Assembly (NCBI GenBank): GCA_019638235.1 | Contig: JAHBUE010000001.1 | Location: 434,001 to 498,000 of the forward strand | Source: Cyclobacteriaceae bacterium | GTDB lineage: Bacteria; Bacteroidota; Bacteroidia; Cytophagales; Cyclobacteriaceae | Direction: 5' to 3' | Length of the DNA stretch: 64,000 nt | Shown here: positions 1-8,386 of the stretch, piece after piece | Numbering within the stretch: the stretch's first letter is position 1 | Layout of the letters: the number at the start of each line of letters is the position of its first letter | Notes under the pieces: generated by a model | Database searches by the model: none | Told to the model about the DNA's origin: nothing | The model's input: the letters and a program-made list of their open reading frames with translations, nothing else | Translations under genes and position numbers: made by a program

Positions 1-533
1 GTAACAAAATTATCGCGCAAACTTTTAGGGTTATTCGCATCATTCTTGTACCAACGAATAATTTTATTGTCCAGGTCAATATACGCAAGGCCCTCACCCA
101 TGTGTGCGACCCAATACTTTCTATCTCCGACCATCAATACATCCCGTGCTGAAGTACCTAACCGTGTGCTGCTGTCGTTTACATGATTGAATTTATCTTT
201 CAGCCGGTCGTACTGAAGAATTTTTCCTTTTGACGTAATAGTAAAAAGGTTTTTCAAAGAATCTTCAAAAACAATTCGTGCTGCCGGGCGCTCCTTGCCT
301 TCTGCGTGAAGCGCCTTGCCTGCATACAGCGAAACATTGGAAGCGTCATGCCGAACCAGGCCGTTCTCCGTTACCGACCACACATACCCTTCCTTGTCTT
401 TCAAAACAGAAAACAGGTTCCCGAAATTTGGGCGTGCGACCTGGTCTATCTTTCGGAAACGTGTTGAGAACTTCTGCGCCTGTGCAGAAAGGGCAGCCAA
501 TAGCAAAAAAGACAGGGTCAGGCGAGAAATCAT
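1..533 (-). CDS. Reg_prop-type ligand-sensing protein, N-terminal part (cut by window edge)
   Basis: An open frame starts at an ATG at 533 and runs off the left edge of the window without a stop (177 codons visible). It begins with a Sec signal peptide (MISRLTLSFLLLAALSAQAQ), so the protein is exported or membrane anchored. The visible part resembles the seven-bladed periplasmic propeller of two-component regulator (Reg_prop) proteins: repeated stretches of the type DKEGYVWSVTENGLVRHD and a segment ending in NDANNPKSLRDNFV, which fits the blade motif N-P-x-S-L-x-x-N-x-V. In Bacteroidota such propellers usually precede a Y_Y_Y domain and a histidine kinase or a LuxR-type output domain, but that part lies outside the window, so the output is unknown. 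It is followed upstream by about 120 bases with no recognised element before the TonB receptor gene. Confidence 0.7.
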   Translation of the reverse strand, partial: MISRLTLSFLLLAALSAQAQKFSTRFRKIDQVARPNFGNLFSVLKDKEGYVWSVTENGLVRHDASNVSLYAGKALHAEGKERPAARIVFEDSLKNLFTITSKGKILQYDRLKDKFNHVNDSSTRLGTSARDVLMVGDRKYWVAHMGEGLAYIDLDNKIIRWYKNDANNPKSLRDNFV

Positions 534-656
534 GATATGAAGTTAAGCAAAGCCCGCAACAGATTTACGACAGCTAACGTATAGCTTCAAAATATTTTCA
601 AGCTGAATCTTTAAAATCCGGGCAACAAGCAGGCCTTTGCATAAAAACTCCGGTTA

Positions 657-2711
657 CTAAAACGAAAGATTAACCCGCACTCCACCATAAAAGCTTCGCC
701 CGGCTGCGGTATTGTAATACCTTCCGCCTGCGGCATTCAGGTCATGGCCGGGGCTATAACGCTCGTCCAGCAAATTTTCTCCACCGGCATAAACTTCAAA
801 ACGTTTGTGCCGATACCCTGCACGCACGCCCACCAGATAATAGCTATCAGCATACATGGTGTTGGCGTCATTTAATGGCAACGCATCGGTGTATAAATTT
901 GTCAGCCTTACATACACACCGGGGCGTAACGTAACATCAACACCTGCGCTCCATACAAAATCAGGCGTGCCGGTTAACGCATTGCCCGAAAAATTATCTT
1001 CACCTTTATTGTAATCTTTAAAACAATAGCGGTTCAAAGAATAGTTCGACCAGAAATTAACGCCATTAATAAAATTCGTTTCGCTCAGCTTAATTGAATA
1101 TTGAAGCATCAGCTCAATTCCTTTCTGGTCTGTCTTGCCCGCGTTAATAAAATATTCTGCACCATCCTCTTCCCGTCTTATCACAATTGTTTCGCGCAGG
1201 CCAAACGAGTATGCTGTTACATCTGCCCGTAAACGTTGTTCAAAAAATTTCATTCGCAGTCCGGCTTCGTAATTTATTCCGCGTTCCGCTTCAAGCGCAC
1301 GATTGAACACACCGTTTGACGCATTTATTTCCGCCAACGTGGGCGGAGAGAATCCACTGCTGATGCTTCCGAAAGCTGTAAAATTTTTTGATGCTTTCGC
1401 CAACAATGCAACACGGGGCATTAACACCGGGTCGTACACAAGTTGTTCCGGTGCAGAACCTACATCCGATAGTCTGTGAAAAGTTAATGTTTGTGCATTG
1501 TAGCTAAGGCCGATTGTTGCATTAAGTTTTCTCCAGCGCATTTCACCCTGGCCGAATACACTGTATTGTAAAACCGATGCTTCATCATCCGCTAACAGCA
1601 AGCCTTCTTTTCCGTTAATGTTTTCATACGATTTTGTTGGTAACAATCCCCATTGAAATTCGCCTCCACCCAACACGGTGAACTGAACATCGTTAACCTG
1701 ATGATTGAAAAGTGTAACTGAACGGGCGCCTACGCTTTGTTCATTACGATGGTCGAAATTTCTAATAGCTGCGTTGTTAAATCTGACAAAATTGCCATAC
1801 ACTCCCGTTTTGTTTTGGAGCTTTTTTGAAAACCGATATTCATGATTAACCCCTGTATAAAACGATTGAAGGTGAACGCGCGCATTCTGTTGCACCGCAC
1901 CAGGAAGTATTGCCGTTGCCGGGCGAGCTTGTCTTGGATTTGCATTAAATTCATTCAGCGTTAATCCGCCCGGTGTTTCATAAAACAGATCGCTGTAAAA
2001 AATATACACCGTTACGGATTGGTCGTTACTAATATCTGCGTGAAGCACATGATTGATAACATCGCGCGACATACGGGTTTGGTTGCGGTAGCCATCGGCT
2101 TGCTGATGCAATACCTGTGTGTGCTGGCTGAATTTTTCTTTTCCTGTTTCAAAAGAAAACGAAGCCAACTCACTGCCGAACGAACCAAGTTGAAAGCCGG
2201 CATGAAGTGCGTTTCCTTTTTTTGGTTTGATGCTTTCCAATAGCAACACGCCCCCGGTTCCCGCTCCATACAAACTTGAGCCGGGGCCTTTAATGATTTC
2301 CATTGAGCCGGTCATGGCCGGATCAAGCTGATTGAAATAGGTGTTGCCCCCCGGATCGGTAAGCGGCAATTCGTTCCAGTACACTTTTACATTACGCACA
2401 CCAAATGGCGAACGTAACGTGCTGCCGCGAATGGAAATCCTGTAACTGCCGGGTGAGCGTTCTTCTAACCGCGTACCGGGCACTGTGTTCAACGCCTGAA
2501 CAAACGTACCGGCAGCAAAACGCTGCAAGTCAACCGTGCCCACTTTGTTTACCGTAGCCGGAACATCATCAACAGCACGGTTGTAGGCATACGCCCGAAC
2601 CACCACCTCGCCAAGTTGACGTGCTGAGTCCGGTTCCTGGGCAAACAACTCCATCTGCGGTAAGCCAATTACCCACAAAAACCAACACAGAATGAGGTTA
2701 CACGCACGCAT
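657..2711 (-). CDS. TonB-dependent outer-membrane receptor
   Basis: A 684-residue outer-membrane beta-barrel transporter with an N-terminal plug, energised by TonB/ExbBD; the ligand is probably a ferric siderophore or similar iron complex, which is inference. The open frame extends to 2822, but ATG at 2711 is preferred because it places a signal peptide directly at the N-terminus (MRACNLILCWFLWVIGLP), ending before AQEPDSARQ. The plug follows (about residues 45-150) with hallmark pieces such as SYRISIRGSTLRSPFGVRN and MEIIKGPGSSLYGAGTGGV. Many alternating aromatic barrel strands follow, with FSPPTLAEINAS and a terminal VRVNLSF ending in Phe as expected for BAM recognition. No carboxypeptidase-like SusC leader domain is present, so it is FecA/BtuB-like rather than SusC. 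It is a single gene without SusD or an obvious partner. Confidence 0.88.
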   Translation of the reverse strand: MRACNLILCWFLWVIGLPQMELFAQEPDSARQLGEVVVRAYAYNRAVDDVPATVNKVGTVDLQRFAAGTFVQALNTVPGTRLEERSPGSYRISIRGSTLRSPFGVRNVKVYWNELPLTDPGGNTYFNQLDPAMTGSMEIIKGPGSSLYGAGTGGVLLLESIKPKKGNALHAGFQLGSFGSELASFSFETGKEKFSQHTQVLHQQADGYRNQTRMSRDVINHVLHADISNDQSVTVYIFYSDLFYETPGGLTLNEFNANPRQARPATAILPGAVQQNARVHLQSFYTGVNHEYRFSKKLQNKTGVYGNFVRFNNAAIRNFDHRNEQSVGARSVTLFNHQVNDVQFTVLGGGEFQWGLLPTKSYENINGKEGLLLADDEASVLQYSVFGQGEMRWRKLNATIGLSYNAQTLTFHRLSDVGSAPEQLVYDPVLMPRVALLAKASKNFTAFGSISSGFSPPTLAEINASNGVFNRALEAERGINYEAGLRMKFFEQRLRADVTAYSFGLRETIVIRREEDGAEYFINAGKTDQKGIELMLQYSIKLSETNFINGVNFWSNYSLNRYCFKDYNKGEDNFSGNALTGTPDFVWSAGVDVTLRPGVYVRLTNLYTDALPLNDANTMYADSYYLVGVRAGYRHKRFEVYAGGENLLDERYSPGHDLNAAGGRYYNTAAGRSFYGGVRVNLSF

Positions 2712-2882
2712 CGCCAAACAACATTTTACATTTATGCACAATCGCCCAATAACCTGTAATACAAGTAAATACACAAGATTTATCGGGGTAATTTCACAAA
2801 AAATGACGATATTCGCAGCCATTGAACCTATTCCCCCCTGAATGGGTTTTGAAAGTGCCTTTTTTTAACTAAAACGAACATA

Positions 2883-3125
2883 ATGAGTAAGAAAATGGGA
2901 AGACCTCCAGTACTGCCAAAGAAGAAAAAAGACGGTTTTTATATTGAAATCCGCAACAAAGGATCAAAATCATCCGGAACCATCATCATCCGCGATACTC
3001 GCGAAGCCATGATGCAGGCAGCCCGCATGTATGAGATCACAAAAGATGTTACCATCCTCGGTGAGCACCGCGATGGCAAGCGTGTAGAAGAATCCAAAAA
3101 GAAAAGTTCCGCTAAAGTAAAATAA
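2883..3125 (+). CDS. small basic protein with AT-hook-like N-terminus
   Basis: An 80-residue lysine-rich protein of unknown function. The start MSKKMGRPPVLPKKKK contains the core G-R-P of AT-hook DNA-binding motifs, followed by a predicted beta segment (FYIEIRNKGSKSSGTIIIRD), an alpha helix (TREAMMQAARMYEITK) and a lysine-rich tail. No signal peptide or membrane segment. It is transcribed divergently from the TonB receptor, with an intergenic region of 171 bases, and is followed directly by a rho-independent terminator, so it appears to be a single-gene unit. Compact size, basic charge and AT-hook-like motif suggest a nucleoid- or RNA-associated protein, but this is inference. Confidence 0.7.
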   Translation: MSKKMGRPPVLPKKKKDGFYIEIRNKGSKSSGTIIIRDTREAMMQAARMYEITKDVTILGEHRDGKRVEESKKKSSAKVK

Positions 3126-3146
3126 AGGGCAGTCGCCCTTTTTTCT
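3124..3146 (+). terminator. rho-independent terminator of the small basic protein gene
   Basis: AAAGGGC (3124-3130), loop AGTC, GCCCTTT (3135-3141), continuing into a run of six T at 3139-3144. The stem starts immediately at the stop codon of the gene ending at 3125. Confidence 0.8.
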
Positions 3147-3165
3147 TACCATCTTTCCAGAAAAA

Positions 3166-4380
3166 ATGCGTTTCGTTCTCTGGCTTTTCCTGTCAGTTGG
3201 CTTTGCCGCGTGTGCTCAACAAAAAGAGCGGCCTTATGTTATCCTTATTTCGTTTGATGGCTTTCGCTACGATTACACATCACGGTTTACGCTTCCAAAC
3301 TTTAACGCCTTCATTAAGAATGGCGCTTCCGCGGAAGGGATGATCCCTTCCTTTCCAAGCAAAACGTTTCCTAATCATTATACCTTAGTAACAGGATTGT
3401 ATCCAGGGCATCACGGATTAGTTGATAATCACTTCTACGACAAAAGGCTCGACCTTAACTACACCATGCGCAACCGCGATATGGTTGAGAACCCTGCCTT
3501 TTATGGGGGCACACCACTGTGGCAGTTAGCCCAACAGCAAGGCTTGAAGTCGGCTTCGTGTTTTTGGGCAGGATCGGAAGCACCGGTGCTCGGAGAATTT
3601 CCCACATATTATTACAGCTACAACGCGGGCATGCCTAACACTAAACGGGTTGAGCAAGCAATGGACTGGCTGAAACTTCCCGAAAAAGATCGCCCGAATT
3701 TTATCTCGTTATATTTTTCATTGGTTGATTCTGAAGGACACAACACCGGCCCCAATTCAGAAGAACTTAAAAAAACCGTGCTCGAAGCCGACAGCCTGTT
3801 GGGTTACCTGATGAATGGACTAAAAAAAATAAAGCTTCCGGTAAATGTTATCCTGGTTTCTGATCATGGCATGTTGGAACTGAAACAGGAAGAACAAACC
3901 TACATTACGTTAAGCAAATTCGTTAACCTGGCCGATACAACCGTTCGTGTTGTTGTTAGCGGAACGCAAGCGCATCTTTATACAAACAACGTTGACTCTT
4001 TGTACAATGCCTTAAAGGCCGTTGAAGAAAACTTTGTTGTGTACAGGCGCGAAGATTTCCCGGCCAACTGGAACTACAACCATTATCGTGCGGGCGATGT
4101 GTTGATGCTGGCAAACACCGGCCACTACATTCAACTGAACAGCCGCCATTTCGGCAGGCTTCAATCACCGGTGTTTGGTACACATGGGTACGACCCTGAT
4201 GCTGTAACAGAGATGCGCGGAATTTTTTACGCCAACGGCCCCAACATAAAAAAGGGTGCAACGCTACCCGTTTTTAAAAACATTCATGTCTATCCGTTTG
4301 TTGCTTTTTTGTTGGGGTTAACTCCTCCGAAAACGGATGGGGAGTTAAAGGTGCTGAAGCCGGTTTACAGGAAGCGTTAA
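3166..4380 (+). CDS. ENPP-type nucleotide pyrophosphatase/phosphodiesterase (alkaline phosphatase superfamily)
   Basis: A 404-residue exported enzyme that hydrolyses phosphodiester or pyrophosphate bonds, probably of extracellular nucleotides or phospholipid head groups. The signal peptide MRFVLWLFLSVGFAAC ends in a cysteine that could be lipidated, although Phe at -3 makes a weak lipobox. Alkaline phosphatase superfamily metal and nucleophile sites are visible: D31 in SFDGFRYDY, nucleophile T67 in PSFPSKTFPNHYT, D188/H192 in VDSEGHNTGP, D233/H234 in SDHGM, and H340 in FGTHGYDP. Length and motif order match ENPP family members in Bacteroidota. The gene converges on the DinB gene and their ends overlap by four bases (4377-4380). 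Confidence 0.88.
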   Translation: MRFVLWLFLSVGFAACAQQKERPYVILISFDGFRYDYTSRFTLPNFNAFIKNGASAEGMIPSFPSKTFPNHYTLVTGLYPGHHGLVDNHFYDKRLDLNYTMRNRDMVENPAFYGGTPLWQLAQQQGLKSASCFWAGSEAPVLGEFPTYYYSYNAGMPNTKRVEQAMDWLKLPEKDRPNFISLYFSLVDSEGHNTGPNSEELKKTVLEADSLLGYLMNGLKKIKLPVNVILVSDHGMLELKQEEQTYITLSKFVNLADTTVRVVVSGTQAHLYTNNVDSLYNALKAVEENFVVYRREDFPANWNYNHYRAGDVLMLANTGHYIQLNSRHFGRLQSPVFGTHGYDPDAVTEMRGIFYANGPNIKKGATLPVFKNIHVYPFVAFLLGLTPPKTDGELKVLKPVYRKR

Positions 4381-4952
4381 AGAACAATCTCCCGCTTACT
4401 TGCGTGATTAGTACTTGACAACAACACATCGTTTGCCTGTTTAATGTGCCGCACCTGGTGATAAATCACAACCCGGAACGTGTCGCCCAACCGCAGCCGG
4501 ATAAGGTTGGTAATACTGATGCTTGTTTTTACCCGGCTTAAATCAACCTGGCGCGACTCGTTCAGTAACTCAAGCAATTTGATTTGCTGGTGGATGAACG
4601 TTTCCAACACCGACTTGTTTAACACACGGTTTATCGGGTTCATGTTTTTAAACGTTTTCATTTTATTCAGCTTTGCTTTTGGCAACATGCTTTGCGCAAA
4701 ATAATTACCTAACCAACCGCTATGAAACTCAGCATTGGGTTGCGGCTTGCCAGCACGTATCCTGTTTTCGATTTCGGGTAAATAAAAGTTTCCATACAGG
4801 TTTAAATGCTCAAGGCATTCGAGCACACTCCAGCTTGCGGGCTGCTGGCGATAGTTCAGTTCTGCATCCGTGCGGGTTAACAACGTTTCTGCAAACTGCC
4901 GGTGTTGTGTGGCTAACGCTGTAAGTTCGGTGAGCAATGCCTCGGTTTTCAT
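4377..4952 (-). CDS. DinB-family protein
   Basis: A 191-residue cytoplasmic four-helix protein of the DinB/YfiT superfamily, members of which bind a divalent metal with three histidines and act as thiol transferases or hydrolases; the substrate here is unknown. Visible pieces are the N-terminal helix with SWSVLECLEHLN (first ligand His) and the C-terminal YHQVRHIKQ (remaining ligands). The gene lies 54 bases downstream of the Crp/Fnr-like regulator gene on the same strand, so the two are likely co-transcribed. It converges with the phosphodiesterase gene. Confidence 0.78.
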   Translation of the reverse strand: MKTEALLTELTALATQHRQFAETLLTRTDAELNYRQQPASWSVLECLEHLNLYGNFYLPEIENRIRAGKPQPNAEFHSGWLGNYFAQSMLPKAKLNKMKTFKNMNPINRVLNKSVLETFIHQQIKLLELLNESRQVDLSRVKTSISITNLIRLRLGDTFRVVIYHQVRHIKQANDVLLSSTNHASKREIVL

Positions 4953-5006
4953 TTCCGTTTTTTCTGCAAAGATTGAGTGTGTTACCTAACAAAACCTTGA
5001 TTGGAA

Positions 5007-5540
5007 TCAAGACTTTTTGACCCTCGACAGCGTTTCGGGCGTCATGCGCAAATAGTTGGCAATGTGTTTTTTGGGAATTTGCTGAAACAACTGCGGACTG
5101 CGTTTCAGCACACGTTTATAACGTTCGGCTGGCGAATTGGTGAGTAAATCTTTTTCGCGTTCCATTTGCTGCAATACTAAGTCTTCGAGTACAGCATTCC
5201 ACCAGTTGAGGTTTGTTTCGTTAGCATAGATAAACTTTTCCACATCGGCCTTGCGTGCCATGCGCAAGGTTGATTTTTTGATTGCCTGAATAAAAAAATC
5301 GGATGGTTGGTCTGTTAAAAACGAATCTAACGCAACAATCATATTGCCCGGATACCCAAACCGGACAATGCGTTCCTCCTCGCCATCGAGCACAAAAACC
5401 CGCAAACTTCCCTTTTCGATAAAATACACGTTGGTGTCGGTTGTTTTACCGGTCTTTAAAAACTCGTTCCGCTCAACAGTTATTGTTTTCTTAAACAACG
5501 TGCTATCGAATAGCGAATGGGTAAGGGGTGTGGGTTTCAT
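5007..5540 (-). CDS. Crp/Fnr-family transcriptional regulator
   Basis: A 177-residue cytoplasmic regulator. Residues about 20-110 form a cyclic-nucleotide-binding-type beta barrel (VYFIEKGSLRVFVLDGEEER, FGYPGNMIVALDSFL). The C-terminus holds a winged-helix recognition element (PKKHIANYLRMTPETLSRVK). It has no cysteine cluster for an iron-sulfur centre, and typical cAMP-contacting residues are not obvious, so the effector is unknown; this is usual for Bacteroidota members of the family. It is slightly shorter than the usual 190 residues because it ends just after the recognition helix. Probable operon with the downstream DinB gene. Confidence 0.85.
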   Translation of the reverse strand: MKPTPLTHSLFDSTLFKKTITVERNEFLKTGKTTDTNVYFIEKGSLRVFVLDGEEERIVRFGYPGNMIVALDSFLTDQPSDFFIQAIKKSTLRMARKADVEKFIYANETNLNWWNAVLEDLVLQQMEREKDLLTNSPAERYKRVLKRSPQLFQQIPKKHIANYLRMTPETLSRVKKS

Positions 5541-5680
5541 TTCTTTAATTTTCCAACAACCCTCGAATATACAGCATTTTTCTACGAGGGGATTAAAACG
5601 GAAACGCTGGACTCCGCTGAGGTCGTACTATTCAATCCAGTCAATCAGGTATTTATCTACTTGCGGATTAAATGTAAGTT

Positions 5681-6064
5681 TCACTGTTGCGCGATTGATA
5701 ATTTTCTGTGAGCCGGACGGAAATACCACGATACAACCGTTATCGATAATAATATTAATGACGGAACAGCTTCGATAAATGCCTGCCCAACTACTAAATG
5801 TGAAACAAACGCACCTGACATGGCAAAGAAAAATCCTGCGTAAGCCCATTCCTTCAACAGCGGAAATCCTGGGATGAGAATGGCAATAACGCCCAATAGT
5901 TTCCACACGCCAAGAATGCTTAAAAGATATAGCGGATAATCCAATGAACTTACTATTTCATTATAGCCACCGATTTGCAGCATTTGTTGTACGCCACCTG
6001 CCGTCATTCCGATTGACAGAAATATTGTTGTAACCCAATAAATACTTTTGTTTCTCTTTGTCAT
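5681..6064 (-). CDS. DoxX-like membrane protein
   Basis: A 127-residue inner-membrane protein with four predicted membrane helices, matching the DoxX_2 type (YWVTTIFLSIGMTAGGVQQM, LLSILGVWKLLGVIAILIPG, EWAYAGFFFAMSGAFVSHL, LILLSITVVSWYFRPA). Its biochemical role is not established. It is the last gene of an ArsR-SRPBCC-DoxX operon, only 7 bases after the SRPBCC gene, an arrangement common in many bacteria and thought to respond to small hydrophobic compounds or to oxidative chemistry. About 140 bases without a recognisable element separate it from the Crp/Fnr gene. Confidence 0.8.
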   Translation of the reverse strand: MTKRNKSIYWVTTIFLSIGMTAGGVQQMLQIGGYNEIVSSLDYPLYLLSILGVWKLLGVIAILIPGFPLLKEWAYAGFFFAMSGAFVSHLVVGQAFIEAVPSLILLSITVVSWYFRPAHRKLSIAQQ

Positions 6065-6071
6065 AACTTCT

Positions 6072-6536
6072 CTATTTTAATTTGTTTACGATTTCCTGCA
6101 ATTTGTTGTGTGCCATATTAAGACCCTGTGCAAATGGCATTTGCAAAAGTTGGTTTCTGAATTCAATGGATTTAAACACGATGTGCATGGTTAGTTTACT
6201 TGTGTCGCTGGTTAGTTTTTTAAACTCTAAGTATTCAAGCTGTGCCGGAAACGGTGTGTTTTCCATCTCAAATGTTCGTGTAATTTTTTGGTTCGGCACA
6301 AATTCGTGTATTGTACCGTTTGCACGAAACACCACGTTTCCGTTGTATGATGTTTCAAAAGCATAAGAGCCATGCGTTTTGTTTTCCATTTTCAACACTT
6401 TCGTTCCCATCCATTGCTCAAAAAGTTCGGGGTCTTCATAAGCTTTAAACAGCAACTCCAACGGCAAGTCAAATTCCCTTGTGATGATTATTTCCTGTCT
6501 GCCATCTTCAGCATGTATTTTTGTTTTCTGTTCCAT
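6072..6536 (-). CDS. SRPBCC (AHSA1-type) ligand-binding protein
   Basis: A 154-residue cytoplasmic START/Bet v 1-fold protein. It shows the usual N-terminal strand and helix (IIITREFDLPLELLFKAYED, followed by PELFEQWMG), a strand pair (GSYAFETSYNGNVVFRANGT, IHEFVPNQKITRTFEM) and a long C-terminal helix (FAQGLNMAHNKLQEIVNKL) that closes the hydrophobic cavity. The ligand is unknown. It is the middle gene of the ArsR-SRPBCC-DoxX operon: 3 bases from the regulator gene and 7 bases from doxX. Confidence 0.85.
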   Translation of the reverse strand: MEQKTKIHAEDGRQEIIITREFDLPLELLFKAYEDPELFEQWMGTKVLKMENKTHGSYAFETSYNGNVVFRANGTIHEFVPNQKITRTFEMENTPFPAQLEYLEFKKLTSDTSKLTMHIVFKSIEFRNQLLQMPFAQGLNMAHNKLQEIVNKLK

Positions 6537-6539
6537 TGT

Positions 6540-6860
6540 CTATTTCTTTTTATAGTTTTTCATTACGGCTTCTAACTTGTTAAACCTATCATCCCACATT
6601 TTGCGGAACGGCTCAATAAAATCGGCCACTTCTTTCATCTTTTTTGCATTCAGATGATAATACATTTCCCTGCCGTTTTGCTGTTGTTTAAGCAATTCGC
6701 ACTCGGTCAAAATTTGCAGGTGTTTTGAAACCGTTGGCCGGGCGGTGTCAAAATTTGAAGCGATTGCACCTGCGGTCATCGATTGCGCGGCAACCAACAG
6801 TAGTATCGCCCGTCTTGTAGGGTCGGCAATGGCTTGAAATACGTCTCGTCTTAAATTCAT
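6540..6860 (-). CDS. ArsR-family winged-helix repressor
   Basis: A 106-residue regulator. The winged helix is clear: [19 protein letters not shown], then recognition helix region [20 protein letters not shown] and wing [15 protein letters not shown]. No CxC or other metal-binding cysteine motif of arsenic or cadmium sensors is present, so it belongs to the non-metal subgroup normally found with SRPBCC and DoxX genes. As first gene of the operon it is expected to repress its own promoter; a promoter with overlapping repeated operator-like sequences lies directly upstream. Confidence 0.88.
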   Translation of the reverse strand: MNLRRDVFQAIADPTRRAILLLVAAQSMTAGAIASNFDTARPTVSKHLQILTECELLKQQQNGREMYYHLNAKKMKEVADFIEPFRKMWDDRFNKLEAVMKNYKKK

Positions 6861-6864
6861 TATG

Positions 6865-6910
6865 TAGCTATTTGACTACAAATATAAATGCAGCTATTTA
6901 GCTACACAAA
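6865..6910 (-). promoter_or_regulatory. promoter and operator of the arsR-SRPBCC-doxX operon
   Basis: On the minus strand TTTG (6910-6907), a 20-base spacer and TATATTTG (6886-6879) match the Bacteroidota -33/-7 promoter consensus exactly. Two similar 16-base boxes, TAGCTATTTGACTACA (plus strand 6865-6880) and CAGCTATTTAGCTACA (6891-6906), agree at 13 of 16 positions. One covers the -7 element and the other fills the spacer, as expected for ArsR dimer sites; the first also holds the inverted pair TATTTG/CAAATA. Transcription would begin around 6872, a few bases upstream of the ATG at 6860. Confidence 0.75.
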
Positions 6911-7075
6911 TTTTTATGAGAAAGAATTGTCGTCATGTGAAAGCCTGAATGATTGGCTGTCCGTGATATTCTTTTCTAAAAGTCAGCGAAGGTGCGGGTC
7001 GTTTCTATTAATTCCTGATTCAGAGCTTCATTGATATAAGCTTTTCGGTAGTTCATCCCATCGGCAAACGAATCA

Positions 7076-8296
7076 TTACAAAAAATCCCTCATCACCTCT
7101 TCTATCGAACGGCTCCCCGGAAAGAAGGAAACCATTTTTTGCAACACGCGGTCAACCAGTGTATCGGGGCAGGAGGCCCCGCTGGTAAGCACAATTTTTA
7201 CCTGCTCCTTTGGCGGCAAAAAGTTATGTGTGATTTCTTTTCGCTTTTCGTGATACAGAAAATGATGAATTTCTTCCGCTGATTTTATTTCACTTTCTGA
7301 ATTGATAAAATAGGTTGGGTATTTCCGTTCGCACAACTCAACTATGTGCGAGGTGTTGGAGCTGTTATAACCGCCCACCACAATGGCGAGGTCGGCATTG
7401 GTTTCCAATAATTCGTAGGTCGAGTCCTGGTTATCGTTTGTGGCGTAGCATAACGTGTCGCGGGTGTCGGCAAAATGTTGCTTCAGGTTTTCTTCGCCAT
7501 ACCTTTCAATCATGAGTGAGCGAAAGTACTCGGCAATGCCCTGCGTTTCGGAGGCGAGCATCGTGGTTTGGTTCACCACGCCTACACGCATCAGGTCTTT
7601 TTCAACATCAAACCCTTCCAAAAACTTCCCTGCAAACTCTTCGTAAAATTCTTCTTTCGGTTTAAGGCCGGTAATGTAAGCGCCCAGACGTTTGGCTTCT
7701 TCCATATCGCGCACAATAACAGAAGGCCCCGTGCTGGCGCTGTGCGAAAACGTTGCGCGTGTTTCTTCATGCCTGGGCTTTCCGTGAATGATAACCGTAA
7801 ACTTATCTTTACCGAGCTTCTCGGCACGGTTCCAAACCTTTTCTACAAACGGGCAGGTAGTGTTGTATTTCTGAACTTCAACACCCTTATCTAACAACAG
7901 GTGTTCAATTTCCAACGTGGTGCCAAAGGCCGGGATAATCACCACATCATCTTTGCCAATACTATCCCACGGAATAAACTGTGTGCCGTCCGTATCCATG
8001 ATAAACTGAATGCCCCGGCTTTGGAGGTCGTTGTTCACCTCCTGGTTGTGTATCATCTGGCTTAACAGGTAAACCTTTTTGCCCTCGTTTTCTTCCAGCG
8101 CTTTATAGCTTTTTTCGATAGCATTTTCCACCCCATAACAAAAACCGAAATGGCGGGCTATGTAAAAACCAACGGGGCCGAAATCAAGAAACACGGGGGT
8201 AAAATCCTGCTTGCGCGGGTCTTTCGCTCTGCGCGATTCTTTTACTTTACCGGTAATAGACGACCGGTAGTATGCGGGAATATCGAATTTTTTGAT
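7076..8296 (-). CDS. ispH: 4-hydroxy-3-methylbut-2-enyl diphosphate reductase (ATC start proposed)
   Basis: Last enzyme of the MEP pathway: a [4Fe-4S] reductase that turns HMBPP into isopentenyl and dimethylallyl diphosphate. Cluster cysteines are in HFGFCYGVENA, NTTCPFVEKVWN and SGASCPDTLVD; the TxxxQ/E-containing region ATFSHSAST and the extra DTLCYATNDNQ segment are typical of long Bacteroidota IspH. The first standard start in frame is GTG at 8194, but coding continues upstream through an N-terminal block typical of the family (residues KKFDIPAYYRSSITGKVKES, then RRAKDPRKQDFTPVFLDFGP). That block begins with ATC at 8296, where homologues have Met; an in-frame stop lies at 8309-8311 with no ATG, GTG or TTG between. 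A -7-like element, TACCTTTG, lies at 8331-8324, which favours the upstream start. Full length would be 406 residues. Confidence 0.9.
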   Translation of the reverse strand: MKKFDIPAYYRSSITGKVKESRRAKDPRKQDFTPVFLDFGPVGFYIARHFGFCYGVENAIEKSYKALEENEGKKVYLLSQMIHNQEVNNDLQSRGIQFIMDTDGTQFIPWDSIGKDDVVIIPAFGTTLEIEHLLLDKGVEVQKYNTTCPFVEKVWNRAEKLGKDKFTVIIHGKPRHEETRATFSHSASTGPSVIVRDMEEAKRLGAYITGLKPKEEFYEEFAGKFLEGFDVEKDLMRVGVVNQTTMLASETQGIAEYFRSLMIERYGEENLKQHFADTRDTLCYATNDNQDSTYELLETNADLAIVVGGYNSSNTSHIVELCERKYPTYFINSESEIKSAEEIHHFLYHEKRKEITHNFLPPKEQVKIVLTSGASCPDTLVDRVLQKMVSFFPGSRSIEEVMRDFL

Positions 8297-8323
8297 AGCG
8301 GTTAACTTTTAAGGTATTAACCA

Positions 8324-8331
8324 CAAAGGTA
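8324..8331 (-). promoter_or_regulatory. possible -7 promoter element of ispH
   Basis: TACCTTTG on the minus strand matches the Bacteroidota -7 consensus TAnnTTTG and lies 28 bases upstream of the proposed ATC start. No TTG is seen at the expected distance upstream, so the call is tentative. Confidence 0.35.
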
Positions 8332-8386
8332 TCAATAAGTTTAAAATTCGTGTTACGGGTTATGTTCCCACAACACGAATTTTTAG

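Noticed and set aside
5628..5700. Protein-like minus-strand frame overlapping the end of the doxX-like gene
   Set aside because: The DoxX frame itself continues to the normal family end (WYFRPAHRK), so the other frame is a chance reading.
6976..7056. Short minus-strand frame between ispH and arsR encoding a 26-residue peptide (MNYRKAYINEALNQELIE...)
   Set aside because: Protein-like composition, but too short and without context; could be a remnant of a lost gene. Not claimed.
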